Origin: Aplidium turbinatum
Lineage: Eukaryota; Chordata; Ascidiacea; Aplousobranchia; Polyclinidae
NCBI GenBank assembly: GCA_918807975.1
Contig: OU964923.1
Location: forward strand, 5,208,001 to 5,272,000
Direction of reading: 5' to 3'
DNA: 64,000 bases
Shown here: positions 12,301 to 27,300 of the stretch, one piece after another
Position numbering within the stretch: position 1 is the stretch's first letter
How the letters are laid out: every line of letters starts with the position of its first letter
Made by a program: the position numbers and the translations under genes
The notes under the pieces: generated by a model
Databases searched by the model: none
What the model saw: only the letters and a program-made list of their open reading frames with translations
Told to the model about the DNA's origin: nothing

Positions 12301-15300
12301 GGAGTATGCGTGGTGTCATCAAGATACAGTATATAAAAGTCAATGTCCTTATAAATCGTTGCATACAATCAAAACTGCCTTTCCAGTTGAATTTTTCCAG
12401 ATCAAGCATTTTCAATGTGGCTGAGACACCAACATCCGCGGTCAATCAGCTTATGACACACTCCATGAAACTGTAATTAGGTTTCAGTTTGTTAAACTCC
12501 GGTAGGTGGTTTAAATAGAAGGTCTTCTGCAGTTAGTTGCTGAGTGCCAGGAATTAAACACACGAGACTAATGTGTTGCGTGGTCGTCTGTTTTGTTTTC
12601 CAAATCCACTAACATGTCAGGATCAATCGTCAGCGTCCTACTTGGCTCAGTATTGATCTAGTGTCGATCCATTAAAAGACGAGTTCGATACGACGCACTC
12701 CTCATTCATGACTTAATCGACAATAATGAAAATAAGAAATTAAACAATAGACTCACGTTCAATACATCGGCAGCCCATTCGAAGAGCCCTGGCATACGCC
12801 TCGCACGAGGAACTGCTGCTGACCTGGTCACCAGTCAAGTATCTGCAAAAAAAAATTTTTTTTGAAATATATATCAAATATAGCCAATAGTAACCAGAAT
12901 TAACAGATTGCTTCAGAAGTATTGAGATCATCAGAAGGTCCTTATTCCAATAGAACTGCCAAAAATATGACTTCAATATGTCCACAATCCCGTACGTTAG
13001 CATTCAGTCTATGCAGGCTTGTAAAGAGACTGTTTTCTGTTTTGTCCGTAATTTGTAAACTCCTTGACTATATTTCATGTTATTGTGCAAGTGCCATTAT
13101 CTGGATTTGAACCTAAGAGAAATTGTTGTCAATTTAGAGAAAATACTGCTCGTTCTACGGTCGGTCATTGGGCAAATGCCCAACCCAGGGAGCAAAAAAG
13201 CGTTTTTTTACGTCGCTAGACGTTGTAAAAATGATGTAAAGATGACAAATTGTGTTGGCTGGGGTATGTAAAAACATGACTTAGCCACGATATAAACATT
13301 TGGGCAACGCTCTTGCAGAAATGGTAAAATCTGTTTCAGATCTCTAACAATAATTGACACATAGTGAGATTCATGTAGTGATTAAATTTAAGGGTTTTGC
13401 TTCAAATTATGAACATATGCAAACTATAAATAACTGGCATGATATTTACATGAACAAACATAGGCCATGCACAGCGTAACAATACCACGGCCCGGAATAC
13501 AGTAAGAGATGCGATACTTGTGTTATATGCAAGCACATGCAAGACGCATAAATGCATCTATAAAATTGTGTAGAAAACACAACTATACCGCAACTTGTAA
13601 CATGATACTAATGCCGATGTATAAAGATGTATGCACCATACGACTTTACTACCAGAGGTGCTGTAAACACCCCTTAAGCCGAAGAGCGAATTATATTGCG
13701 CAAGGCACCTCGACCAACGTCTTTTATTTTATGTCTAATGGTAAAACCATATATATTGTGGAAAATGTGACGATAATGTGTCAGTGGTAAAAATAATTGC
13801 CATCGATTTAAGGCCTTGTTTCAAAAGGACAATTATCGCTTTCATGGTCATCAATATTTCATGATGTTTGTCCGGTTCAAATAAATCGCATCCGAGAACT
13901 GGAAACCACTTAGACAGTAAAAGTTGATTTGTGAAAGGGATACAAAATGTCAGCCTTTTGTTGCCTAGGTAACCGCTGGCCTTGCAAGTGGTCGAATCTT
14001 GCTACAACAAACAAAAGCATGGTTACCAGACACAATACCAGAGCGGTTCATGAACTTTTTCGTTGCGACGCCATTGAAATAGTTTGCTCTGGATTTGCGA
14101 CGCAACCAGCGATAGGAATTCCAGTAACGTTAACTTATTTGTTTGTCTCTCCAGCCTTCGTTTGTCTCGCGGCGAAGTGAATTAGAATTGTGCTATGTGA
14201 TTGCTACATCAATCAAGCGCTACAGTTTGTAATTATGAGTTCGAATGCTCATGTCAAGTTGATAGCATTTTATTACACGCGTTGCATTTGAGTAAGATAC
14301 GAAACGAAATCGTTGTGCGACGCCCTTGAAAAATTGAAACGACGCACACCTTGAAAACTTCTGTTTTAGTAGGTATAACAATGCACACATAAAAACCTTT
14401 TGTAAGAAAAACAAAGATATTAATCTCCTACAATACTTGAAATAATGTCGAAAAACCATTGACAAGTACTAGGATCACAACTAGCAAAATCCGTTTTTCT
14501 TACGTTTACCAGCTGTATGCTAGCAACATAGGGACGGTACATTACGGGACGCGCAACTCCGTTGTTACTTCAACATTAGAAGGGTCAATTGCCAATTTGA
14601 CATTTTTTTTACGCTTTACTGCTGGCTTGCTTTCAACTAAAAACTCTAAATTACTTTAAAACCAATTTCACTCTTCTTATGTAACCCATAAAAAGTAAAA
14701 TATTTTGTAAATTACAAAAAAACGTAACCCTTCTACTGTTGCGGATAAGCCAAAAGCGGATGAAGTTTCGCATCCCTATGATCTACAATCCCTATAGCAA
14801 CAGCAATGATGCAAAAGTCAAAAGAATTGTTTTCTGCAGACATACAATTTTTACGCGTTGCACCAAGCGAATCCATGTTCGTCAAAACTACCCATGCATG
14901 CAATGGCTAGTCAATTTAAAAACGATCAAAAGTTTGAGAAACAACTGCCGGTTATTGTCTAGCTAGCGATCCGTGCCATGACAAGTCAAGTGAGATGAGT
15001 TGAGCTGTGCTCAAACTTGCTCCTAAAACTAAGCCCATGGGATTTATGACAACACGTGACATCCTGATCACAATCCTGTCCAGACCTGGGTCACGTGGTT
15101 CACGTTGACGAATCAGGGCATGTATAATACAACTTAAATAGTCTCAATGTTCGCAAATATGCGGGGTAGCGCAAAAAAGCAAATAGACAAAAGGAACAAA
15201 TGCAAAACAAAGACAAAATGAAATGTTAAAAATTAAGAGCAAATCAAAAGAAACACGACAAAGTGAAATCATAACTTGGGCTTGCAACTCACGTATTGTG

Positions 15301-18300
15301 GGATGATGAAATCCAGTAATGAGAGAGCGGATGGTCAAACATCTCTGGAGGCGCAGGCTTCAACATCTCTGCATTCCATATGGAGTTTTCTTTGGAAAAC
15401 AGGAAAGCTACCATCTAAACAAGACGTTGTGTAAATTACTACGCCTGCAGCGGCCTGCTCAGTGCTCAATCACAAGCTTTGGCATTTTGCGTCATGCATA
15501 AGAATTACTACAACACAATAATATGATCAACAGTCTGGTGTCTATCACGTAATGTTTGAAGCAGGGGTTCTTAACCGGGGGTGCACGCATTACTAAGGAT
15601 TGCGACTTGCGAGACCTGTCTTCAGGGGGTCCGTGGATGCTGAATCATTAAATGGGTTAGAAATTGTTAATTTTAAATTGTTAAGTTAAGTTATGAAATA
15701 ACGTAAGAAGCTTTTTTATCGGGTTTTTAACCGATATATTGAGTTGTAGGTTGCTCTGACTTTTTAGTCATTGTAAGAGGGGTGCAAGATCTGCTTTGTG
15801 ATTTTTAACGTAAAATTATTTTTAAATGAGCCAAGCATATCTTAATGAGCTGGTTGAAAACGTATTAATGAGTTTTCGAACGTTCAGTAATCCCAACTTC
15901 TCATTAGTCATAAATAAAAGATACACTGGCACTGGTTCAGTATTTATCTTATATTCATATTCAACCATATGTACATGATGCCAGGATATACTTGTTTAAT
16001 GGTGCTGACACATACCTCTTTGTTATCAAGACACACATCGTCACCTTGTCGCGTGGGATCGACAACGTAATCGTTCATAAACTGCTTGACTATGTGCAAA
16101 TCGTTCGCCCAGGCTTCCTGAGAAGAAATCAGCCTTTTTTTAATGTATGCAGACGTTAGATCAATGCAAAAAGGACTGTTTCATTAGCTGTGAATAACTT
16201 TGAAGCAAAGTTTCGATTGATCTTCCTTTAAATGTGTGTGGAATAACTGCAACAATGAAGCAAAGATTGGCTACTTTCTAGTGATAAGTGCAAAAATCGA
16301 TGTCCTGGGGTGGAAAATGGTGAAACCTCGCCTCAATGGCACACACACCGACCACTTTATGCCATTGAAACGTTGCAAATGCACCACACTAATGCACACT
16401 GTGCACAGCTCACTAATGCACACTGTGCACAGCTCACTAATGCACACTGTGCACAGCTTAAAAAGAGTTGCATAAAATGGGGAAGTGTTCAACGACTCAC
16501 TTTTTGCTCGTCCCTCAAAAACTTCTGGAAATCGTGAGCATAGAATCGTAATCTGAAAAAGAACATTTTCAAGAAAACAAACCAATGCTAAAACTACATA
16601 AAAACTACATCACTGTTTGCAAATATAAACAAGATAGTATACGAAAAATATGTGACAAACAAGTTCTATCTGAAAGGTTGTAACAAGATCATCAAGTCGC
16701 TGGGGATAAATTAGAATAACTCGTAAATTGTAAGCCCAAAAAGTACGATATTTATTCAATTATAATTGGTGAATGTGTCCTTCTAAATAAGTTGAACAAA
16801 AGAGAAATACAAATGAAGTATAAAAAATTAAAGTCGCTTTGAACCAAAGTAAAAACTTTTGAATGAAAGTTGTAGAAGGCAGAGCGTCTACATACAAGTA
16901 AAGAGTAGAAGGCAGAGCGTCTACCCTAAACCAGTTGTAACCGGTTGCAGGTGAGGTAACACTAAAGAATTGTTCTCGGGGTAAAAAGAAACAAAGGGAT
17001 TGGCATGTCACAGTCAGTGTAATATTTAAAAATAGAAATAAATTTGATTCATAAAACAAGTGATGACACTAATGAAACCTCTGTAATTACCCGACTGGAA
17101 AATCCAACGTTTATTTATAGAAAATCATCCCACATAACACCAACTACATGCGAGTGTATTTGAAATGCGGTTGGATAACTATGAAACAAACTAAAGCCCA
17201 CAACCAAGTTTCACGGATGGCTTCGCTCAAGCAAGAAACATAATGCTGTTAAAAATCGATGTGAAAATAATTATACCAACCATGACCATTTTCTTCCAGT
17301 TGATTTTTACAAAAATCAATGGAAGAAAAATTACCCTCCCTAGACAACATAATCGGTTATTTTTGCATCGATTCAATGTCTGCAGACCAGAGATGTACGG
17401 ATGCAGGTTTTCTGAACTCCTGCACCACTGCGACTCCAACTCCACTTCTGCTCCAAATATTTTGGAGATATTGACTCCAAACTCCAATTCGACTCCAAAC
17501 GTAAAAATTCACAACGCATGATTTCTAATTTTCTAAAAATTTCTAAAACGTATACTTTCCCTGGCCTCTGTCATGAAAAAAAGCGAAAATTTTTAAAAGA
17601 AAAAACTATTGATTGGAAAATAAAATCATAGAAGAACAGAAAAATATCAATTGCACCACTTTTCACTTTTTTAACAGCCTTGTTTTCTCTCAAAATAATT
17701 AATACATTTTCATGGCTAACATAACTCATGAAACTTTAACTGTACTTTCACTAACTCAGCAATAAGCGATTACCAATACTTGTTACATAATACAGAAGCA
17801 GTAGGCCACAGCCTCTCTTTGGTTTCTGAAATCAAATTCTATCAAGGTTGCCAGATGTTTTTTAAATTTCGAACCTAATTACCACTGAAAAGAATCCCAA
17901 TCAATTAATTAAGTTGAAACGAGACCAATTGCCCAAAACTAGTCCAAAATTTAAAAATTGCAAAACTAAAGAAGAATTTATTTTTTAGCTAGAAATGATT
18001 CATTTTGTTCAATTCTATTTGAAATGAAACGAAACCAAACGAAATCGACTGGCACGAAATCTCAAACCGCTGAAATTTTTCAGAAACTCAGTAAAAAAGC
18101 CCCATTTCGAAAAACTACAGAACTGGCAATCCTGAATTTCATCTTCGTTCTTGCAAAATGCGGAACGGAAAACTTTGTAGTAAGAAAAAGCGGAAAATTC
18201 ACAAAACATTTTTTATGACACTTAAGGCAAACCGGGGCGTGTTGTCACAAGGGGCGTGTGGTCACAGCAATTTTTTTTGTACTTGCACTGACTGCTTCGA

Positions 18301-21300
18301 GTCTATATTTGTAGCATGCGCTTCGTTAAGAGTCATCTTCATTTTGAGGTTAGCAAAGTCAAGAAAAGACAGCAGGTTTAGCTTAAATTAAATTATTATC
18401 AAAAATTTGGTCATCGATGTAAATTTCACTAACTTTTCAAAATTGTGTGACGCTTTCGTAAGTTTTTGTAAAAAAAAAATATTGTAACAACACGCCCCAT
18501 GCTTTGTGCCGTGCTGGGGCGTGTTGTAACAATTTCTTTTTTTACAAAAATTTGATTTTCTTGAAATCCTTTTGCGGTTAAAAAGTTTGACTAATGGCAA
18601 AAGGTCCAAGTGTAAGTGACAGCGTACGAATGATATAACCAAATCACTTGCATGGTATATATCAAAAGCACGAATCGAAAAACCCCAAACCTGTGACAAC
18701 ACGCCCCGGTTTACCTTACAGTGTATATATTTGTACACTGATAATATCAACTGGCAAAAAATCAGACTCCGGCCAAAACACGAGACTCCGGCTCCTAAAT
18801 ACTCCAAAACTCCGGCTTCTGTACACCTCTGCTGAAGACGATGCAAAAACGATTGCATGTAAAAATGACGGATTCTGCGTCTGGGTCGGTCTAACAGAAA
18901 CGCAAAACAGTTCAAAAGAGTACAGAAAGGTATTCACTACGAAGACAATAAACAGGTCATGGATTATTAGATTAACATTCAGTAGCGTGGTGTGATTACA
19001 ATACATTGTCAATACAATGTAATCACAACTATGCCATATGGGATACATCCGGTCTTAGTGGCTAATTTTCAATTCAAATCTGGACCCCCTAAACATTAAT
19101 AGATTGGTCTTAAACTTCAGAAATATTGTTTTTGTATCAAGTGTCACCTATAAAAAAAAGTTAGAGTGTTTTGCTTCAGGTCGGGGCATCAGCCGCACCC
19201 TAAGCAACACCCGTGCCTCATCCCAATCGATAAATCAGTCCTTTACTCCATCGAATTAAACTCTGACGCTGAATCAATGTGTATTGTGTACCCATGTGAA
19301 AAGAGTTGTACGTAGGTCGTAGGTTCAAAAGTTTAAAACTGACTTGAAAATAAATTAAGTTCATTCAATACAGAACCTTTCCTGTGACGACTGAAAAAAT
19401 GTATTGTTACGACAAAATTACATTGCAGAACTCACTTGTCGGATGAATATTGTTCAATTAATGAAGAAATTGACTTTTGACCTTTATACATCAAAGAGTA
19501 GTAAAAACGGACGAACTGTTCAAAGTTGATGTCGCCTTTTGACCGATGGGGATTTACATCCTAAAGAAAATATTTCAACATTAGCTCAACATCAAAACAC
19601 GTTGGCATATATAGAAAATGATCCGCTTAAAATCTTAGAGTAAATTCTCTTATCAATATTGAAAGCGGAAACAGCAGAATGAGGAACAGCTGATGAGGTT
19701 TTAATTATCCCGAAGTATCTTTGGCATTAAACTGGCAATCTGTCATGAACTGTTCAGAAGGAGCGGTATACCTGGCGTCAGCACTACCTGACTACTCACT
19801 ATAGAACAGCGAGCATTGTGTTTCGTTAACCATACCGGTTTAGCTTCTACACTAGCCATCACAATGCGCGCTATTCTGTCGTGAGTAGTCAGGTAGTGCT
19901 GACGCCAGGAAGATCGCTCCTTCTCTACAGTGCATATTCTTGGAAATAGTTAATTTAGTTGTTTTCTTTCCACAAAGATAAGGATTCAATTGACTGACAA
20001 AAGCAGCGGTTGAGAACTATGTGACATGAATTAGTGGTGCGACACCAATGAGCCCAGCCTCATGGGCGAAACACGTGTTTATCGCTGTCAATTCTTGCTA
20101 CACTCAACTGCCGAGAAACAAAGTTCAGTCCTACACTCACACGACCGAAGCCGTACACCAATTAAACTGTAGCAGTATGATGCTAATAAGCAAGATTACT
20201 TGGAAAAGATCTTTCAGCTGCGACGTTGGCAAAGGTTTTGTATTAACAGTAGGAAGCCAAGCCTTTGCTGCACGAAGTGTAATTCTGAAATGAAAAATAA
20301 ACCGTTGAAAAACGTTTAAGGCATCGCAACATTGGTTAAGTGATATTTAACTACAAGCCTTATTGACCATTACACAGCTTATTAGATGAGCAGTTGAGCA
20401 CATTATCCCATTTTCTTGGCATAATCCTAACCCAAATGCTTACAACTCTTGTATAAGGATTGTGACTTGAGTGGTCATATTTGCGGGACTTGCTTAGATA
20501 GCCTATTGAAGTTGTTGGAGACAGCCTGAATCTTTCTAAGCCTGGGTATGTCACAGCCCGTTCTGTCAGTTGGGAAGCGCCGTAAATAAAGATAGATACT
20601 CAATTAGACTATTAGCGACAGTCGGCAAAATATGACAAACCAGGCCATATCTCCCGGCTGCCATAACTCTAACACAACGATTATGATCCAAAGCCGTACA
20701 CCAAGCATATTCATATATATGGAAGACGGAGGTATTATGTCCACAACACATGTGGTCAACTATCTATGATTTTTAAATGTCAGTACACCGATACATACAG
20801 AGTACTAATATAAATTTATAATATTGAAATTACGTGTATTGTAATTGCAAGTTAACAAGCAGCAAAAATTCGTGAAAAAATTATTTCACTCAGCAGCACA
20901 CTGTGGCCAGAGTAAGTTAGATCATGCTTCAGTTCCAACTGAAAACCAAATTAACAGAAGTAAAGCAAAAAAACGAAGAAGTCATAATCTAATAAAATAA
21001 GTTTTTTGTATATTAAATAAACGTTAGCGTACGTTAAATCAATGTAAAAACCAATTTGGCTAGCTGGGAAGTGCCTGCTTTGGAGAAAGAACCCTCGTCA
21101 TTTTTAAACAGCAGTTCATTATAGTCCACCAGCTTGCTGGAACCGTTTTTCACTGGCACGAAATCCATTTGTACAATGTTTTCATTTACGAGAAGCACCC
21201 GCTCCACTACTAAGAACAATTTGGCTTGGTATCTTTGCCTGATTAGTGGAGTCGACTCCACAGCCACACTGAGTGTAACTTCAGTAAAATATGAACATTT

Positions 21301-24300
21301 TGTGTGGTCGTCGTGTGAGCTTAACATTCATGATGAGGTTCTTGCTCAGGAAGCTACTAAATAATTGAGTTTGGAAATAAAACCACGAAGAAGAAATAAT
21401 TATTGAGCGAGCAACAAAAATAAAACAAAGGTGGCATGGTAACATTTGATGATATAAGTTGTCAATTAAATGGTTGCGGAATTAGAACTAGTAAAACTGA
21501 AAAATTGAAACTCTGAACCAACAGATGCCTCAAATAAAAATATTTCATGCAATGCAAAACAAAAAGATGCAGCTGAGTATGGTAGTCTAATCTTATATAA
21601 TATAACTTGCTGGTTATAGTCAGCAAATGGGTGTTTTTTTAATGTTTTTATTTCGTTTCGAAAAGCATTTCTTTTGTTGAGAAGAGACAAAGTAATTACT
21701 ATATTTTTATATACTTTTATCGAAGATTACCGTTCCTTCTTTTTCGGCACGGTTTTCTCAACCTTCTAAGAAACCTATTTTAGAATGAAACAGACTGTGA
21801 AGGCTTCTATATAAAAATAATAATAGTAATTTCCGTTACTTAACCACTAATTTAACTTTGCATCTTTGTTTCCTTGGTCCAGTTTCAGCTGTTTCCGGCA
21901 AAATTGCGTCATAATTGATTCAGCACAACTGCCCGGTGGATCACACTAGCAAGCAAAATTTGTCTTTTCATAGTGATTTAACATCTGCTGACGTTGAATC
22001 AATGTAAAAACGCACTAATTTTGCTAGATGGGAATGGTAGCGCTCAGATGACATGAAGGTTGAAGGGCATATAGGTCTTTCTTTAGTTAAATGTAACTCC
22101 GTCGATTGGTTTCTGCGGGCTGGTTACAGCGCGACTAAAGAAAAATTTAATTCCTGGCTATCTAAACCGACCGTGGTTATGTTGTATATTTCTTTTAAAC
22201 AAAGATGATGGCACTGCATTCCTTTCAGGAGATGAATTGATTTTTGCAACAAGTCGATCAAATGATCGGTAACTCTGGAGATGAGAAACGTTCTTTGCCG
22301 TTAGATTTTTGCAACAAGTCGATCAAATGATCGGTAACTCTGGAGATGAGAAACGTTCTTTGCCGTTGGGTTGAATAATATTGTTCAACCCATAGCGATC
22401 TGTATACACAGGCCTCGACAACGTGCGAACTGGAGGCCTCATTAATGGCCGATGTAATTTTGATTTTGAAATCTAAGCTAGATTTACTTTACGGTATGTC
22501 TTTTTGAAATAATCGGAATGGTCCGTTTCGGTGAGTCCGATTTGGTGAGTTCGATCTCTATTCGGTGATTTTTTCAATTTTTTTTGTAAATTATTGGGTA
22601 TCATTGCCGTTTTAGAGTTAGGGGTTAGGGGTTAGAGGTTAGGAACTCACCGAATCGGACTCACCGAATAGTAGCAGACCCTGAAATAATAGTTTTGATA
22701 ATCCAAATTGTAAAAATGTGATCACTGAATCCAAATCACTGACTGCAAAACTCCTAATTTAATTTTTTTAAAACGACAAATTTTGCGCAATTACCAATGT
22801 TGCCAGATGCTTTTTAGATTTCCAGCACAAAGTGCCAAAATCAAATCAAGTATTTGAATGGTAACAATAGCACAAAAATAACTCAAAATCACACAAAATA
22901 TACACAAAGACTATATTTATTAACTAATACTCAAACAATCAGCTTATGCTAGGGATTTAGGCTATTAATAGATCGGCCTCCTGTCAAATTTGAAGCTGCG
23001 TGTTGTCATGGCCTGTGTATAAAGGTCGTCACGCTTCAACACAACCAGTCTGTTGTCTAACCTAACGTGTGTTTCTGATATATTCCAAAGATGGAGTTTC
23101 TACGAAATGATTAGGCGTAGGAAAGCGACGTTACGAGATCCTTAGGAATTAAAATAGTTAAGATGAAACTACAAAAATTAAAATCCATTTCCTCTTGTCC
23201 TACAAAAAACACACAAGCATAAAATAAACTCTGTAGAATTGATACAATGGCAGTGTAGTGTAGGACTGTAGGGTCAAACACTGATCTCTTTCGCTTTGCG
23301 TATTTGTTACTCGAAATAGACATCCGCAGTCCACTTACTAACAATACTTCGAAATTGATAAATTTGTTTGGCCATCAAAGGCTTTGTACATCTAATAAAT
23401 TGAACTGTATAAAAAAAAACGCATAACAACTCTCAGTTATTCATTAACCAGATTCATCGCACATTTAGTTGCTAGAAAACAAATGTTAGAATTGGAAATA
23501 AAATAAAGTTTATTATCATTTGATGAAGACTCAAACACGAATAAAAGTCTATTTTAAAATGTTTGAAAAGACTTTTAATGGCTTTTACCGAAAGCAGGTT
23601 TCTAAAGATTGAGCCTCAGGGTAGGAAATATATGCAGCAAGCAAGCGCAGAACGACTAAGCTAACACAGAGGCGCGGTTTTCAACATATTTTGAGCCCTT
23701 GCAGGCACCATGAAAAAGCAAATTTAAAAAACCTTTCAGTTAGTGTTACTTACAGGGCCGTGGAGTCGGGTAAAAAATTTACCACACGACTCTTCGGTTT
23801 ATAATAATTGACCGACTGCGACTTTACTGTTACCAGATTTTTGATGGTGGCCAGATTTTTTTAAGTTTGTCCTTTTTTATTTTTTAAAATTTAATTTCAC
23901 TTAAGGTTGTAAATTGAAACGGTGGCTTTCACACAATATCACGAGAACAAACACTTCTGGTAAAGATTGTCCGGGTAAAGATTTAGATTTTAGAGCGCAA
24001 CAGGGAGAAGACACAATAATTTGAAAAAAAGATTGCAAACAAAAACTTTAGCGTTCATCGTTTGTATAAAGCCGAAGTCGGTTTTCTTTTTTACCCAACT
24101 CCACACTCACAGCCTTGGTTAGTGTATTCAGAACAGCTGAAAACAATTATGCGCCAGCGCATTTCAAACAACATCGTTCGTATATTACCTCAATTCATCG
24201 TTATCTCCATTCTTTTTCCTTCAGCAACGAGAAACAGCCATGCAATGAATAATGCTGATGAGTTACTCAAGCAAAGGTGGATGGCAGACAGGTGGATGGC

Positions 24301-27300
24301 AACCCAGACAGCAAATCAACCACTTTTTAAATTGATTTGCTGTCTGGGAAATTGGTACGTAGCTTGTGATAAAGGCAACTCATTTGCAATATGGCTCGTG
24401 AAAACTCATATGTTGAACCAAAGCAAAACATGATAAAAGTGAAAACAATTAAAATTAGGAATTTTTCCAGCTTGGAAAATCCATATTTCTCACTTCCAAA
24501 ATGTAATTTCAGGTCCAAAAAGTCAATTTCTAATTTGAATTCCCAATGTAAAAATATGGATTTTTCGAGTTGGGCAAGATATCTGAAAACAGCTTAATTA
24601 CTGTTGCCTTTCATGAGCTGCTCTTCATTTTGTAGGGTAATATTTACAAAATAGTAGAGTGTCTAAAGAAAGAATAATTATATAATTACATTTGCTTGTC
24701 TGCCTGTAGCCAAGTATTTTTAGAAATTTGTTTTGAAAACTTTCGAGCAATTCATTAAGAATCTCGTCTTGCCACAAGCAGCAATATACAAGTTCAAATT
24801 AATTCACATGCACGCTCAACAGCTTAGAACAAAGTAAAAACTGCCCGATTTTTTTTCATAATTGCTCGAAAACACAGCATTTAATAATTCCGTTCTTCTA
24901 CCACGTGCAGATTATACGTCCAGATCTGAAAAAATCGGGCGCTATGGGATCTACTAACTGCCGTCTGCCACAGAACAGAAACACAAGCACGTAAATACAA
25001 CACTTCAGTTTTCAAGTAGCACAGTGCCAAGATGAACTCACACATTCTTCCTGGAGATTTGGTTGAATTCTTTGAGCAGAAACCTTAAAAACAATTAGTT
25101 AACAGATGGTGTGGATCTTTGTCAAAATTATTTACTTTAACCAGACTTACTGCTAAATGCTTGCCATAAGGAACTGGAAACACAGGCCTTCCCAACGTGC
25201 GGACTATGATAATGCCTGGAGGCTGATGCAAATTTGGTTTGGAAATCTTGAAAAAATGTACTTTATATATACATCTTTGATAGTTATAAGAAAACAATAC
25301 AGAGATGGGATGATCAATGAATCACAAATCACTGAAAAAACTTCAAGTTTCATTTTCAAAAATGACAAACCCTTCCTTACTACCAGAGTTTCCACATTAT
25401 TTTCGGATTTTCAAATAAGCTTCAAAATCTACGGTAGTTCAACATTTGCGTGGTACCAGTAGCCCAAAAGTAGCTCAAAATTACATGAAATCTACACAAA
25501 AACTATATTTATAAATGACTACTTAGGCTAGCAATGTACATTGCTATCAGTCTCTGACTACTATTAAGTGTAGCAGATCAGCCTTCAGTCAAATTTGAAG
25601 CTTGCACGTTGGCCTGGCCTGTGTATGCAAGTCTCCACAATGCTTAACTAGCAAGCAAAACTTTCTTTTCAAATCGTTTCACCGTCACAAGATGATGCAA
25701 AAGGCTACTTTTTGCGAAGAAGAATTTTTGAGGTTTACGGTTGATGATAAAAATTAAACAAAATATTTCCATTGAAAGCATGTTTGGTGTAAAAATTATA
25801 TACTCAGCTTCTTCGTAGCAAAGTTTTTTTCCGCAAAACAACAAGAAAAACCGTAAACCCATTTGCTAGTCAGGTAAACACGTAAAAATTTTGAAAGACA
25901 TTGTTTGAAAGAGACAATAACATTCATTGAAACATTGGCAACAGTCATTTAGCAACTCATAAGCTCTCCTCTCAATGGTACCGTACAAACAAATTGGCAA
26001 CGAATTTTTATAAATGCTAAAAACAAAACTGTGTTCTATGATATCTGCAGACGTTGAAATAATGTTTTGTTGGCTTAAAAAAATTCGTAGGACCGTATTC
26101 CCGTAGGTCAACCCGTAGACCACAATTCGCATCCCATGATCACAATGAAAACGAAAGTTTCGTGTCTTCGAAAATCGTCACAATCATAACCGCTATCTTA
26201 TTGGAGTCATACCGTTTAACTTGCAGTGAGTATGGGGCCTTCAGTGTGTCAATGACGAGATACGACAGTCCTCGGATCCATGTGTCGCTTTCGCTTGGTT
26301 GCTGAGCTGAAGTAAATCATACAAATCCAGTGTTACACAAATACAAACTTGACAAACAAACTAACTTACGTTTGGCCAGACGCAAGCCACTACATATAGA
26401 TTTGCGCCACATAGTAACATGATATGTTGAGAAGAAACGATGCTCCACCCGTAAATAATTGTTTGTTCAAACTTGGATTGTGCCGTTTAAATAGCAGAGC
26501 TTCCTAAACTTTTGCGTGAAATTCGGATTTGGGGACCGGCCGCGTTGAAGCGAGTTGCGTCTTCTACCCCAATGTAATTTAATTTGCTTTTCGTCTGTCT
26601 CTCTGTTTTCCTTAATTTGAAAAAAAAACTCAGCAAAAGCGCTTTCTGTGATAACGCAGTAACAATAATACGACTTACAGCACAGCATTCAAAATGAAAT
26701 TCAACACAAAAGTCAGGCTTTGCCCAACCCTGAAATCTGTAGACCGGAAAATTACAAAATTGAACACATATTTGAAATGACGCAGAAGTGTGAAGAAAAA
26801 GAAAACATATAATTTAAATATAGTCGAAATTTTATACCAACACATAACTATCCAATACCCATGCTACAGCCTACCTGAGTTACATTAACAAAACATCCAT
26901 CAAAATAGTTGCGGAAGAAACCATTAAAAACAGTCCACCAATGAAGCAAAAACTTTATGATGGTGACAAACGTAATAATTTTATCGGATATGTGCTTGAA
27001 GCAAGATTTGTGAAACAGGGTTGTTGAGTGGTGATATTAGGTCACCATTTGCAAAAGATTGAATGTGCTGTTTTGACAAAGGGTGTGAACAAGGTGAGAA
27101 CAAGAGTTAAGTTATTTTAACGTGGGATAATTGGCAGTCATTAAATTATGCAGGCCTCGAAATTCGTTTTTGTTGACGGCCGACAAACGTGTCCGGTCTG
27201 AGCAGCTATCTCGGCGGACAAATTAAGTCTCGCGGCGGACACACCAGTTTTAGCGTCGATTGTCATGCTTAATCACATAATCTTGATAATTCTTCGGCAT

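Noticed and set aside
15563-15600. hAT left end CAGGGGTTCTTAACC
   Set aside because: No matching right end or duplication found in the window, so no element is called.
16236-16585. Overlapping open frames on both strands around 16.3-16.5 kb
   Set aside because: They come from the 24-bp tandem repeat, and the minus frame is not the frame used by PLC gamma exon 8.
21034-21327. 97-codon minus frame with protein-like text ([20 protein letters not shown])
   Set aside because: It does not fit any PLC gamma phase or family position and runs into a palindromic MITE; no recognisable domain.
23111-23344. Minus frame [20 protein letters not shown] as a missing PLC gamma exon
   Set aside because: All PLC gamma phases close without it, and it has no match to the family.
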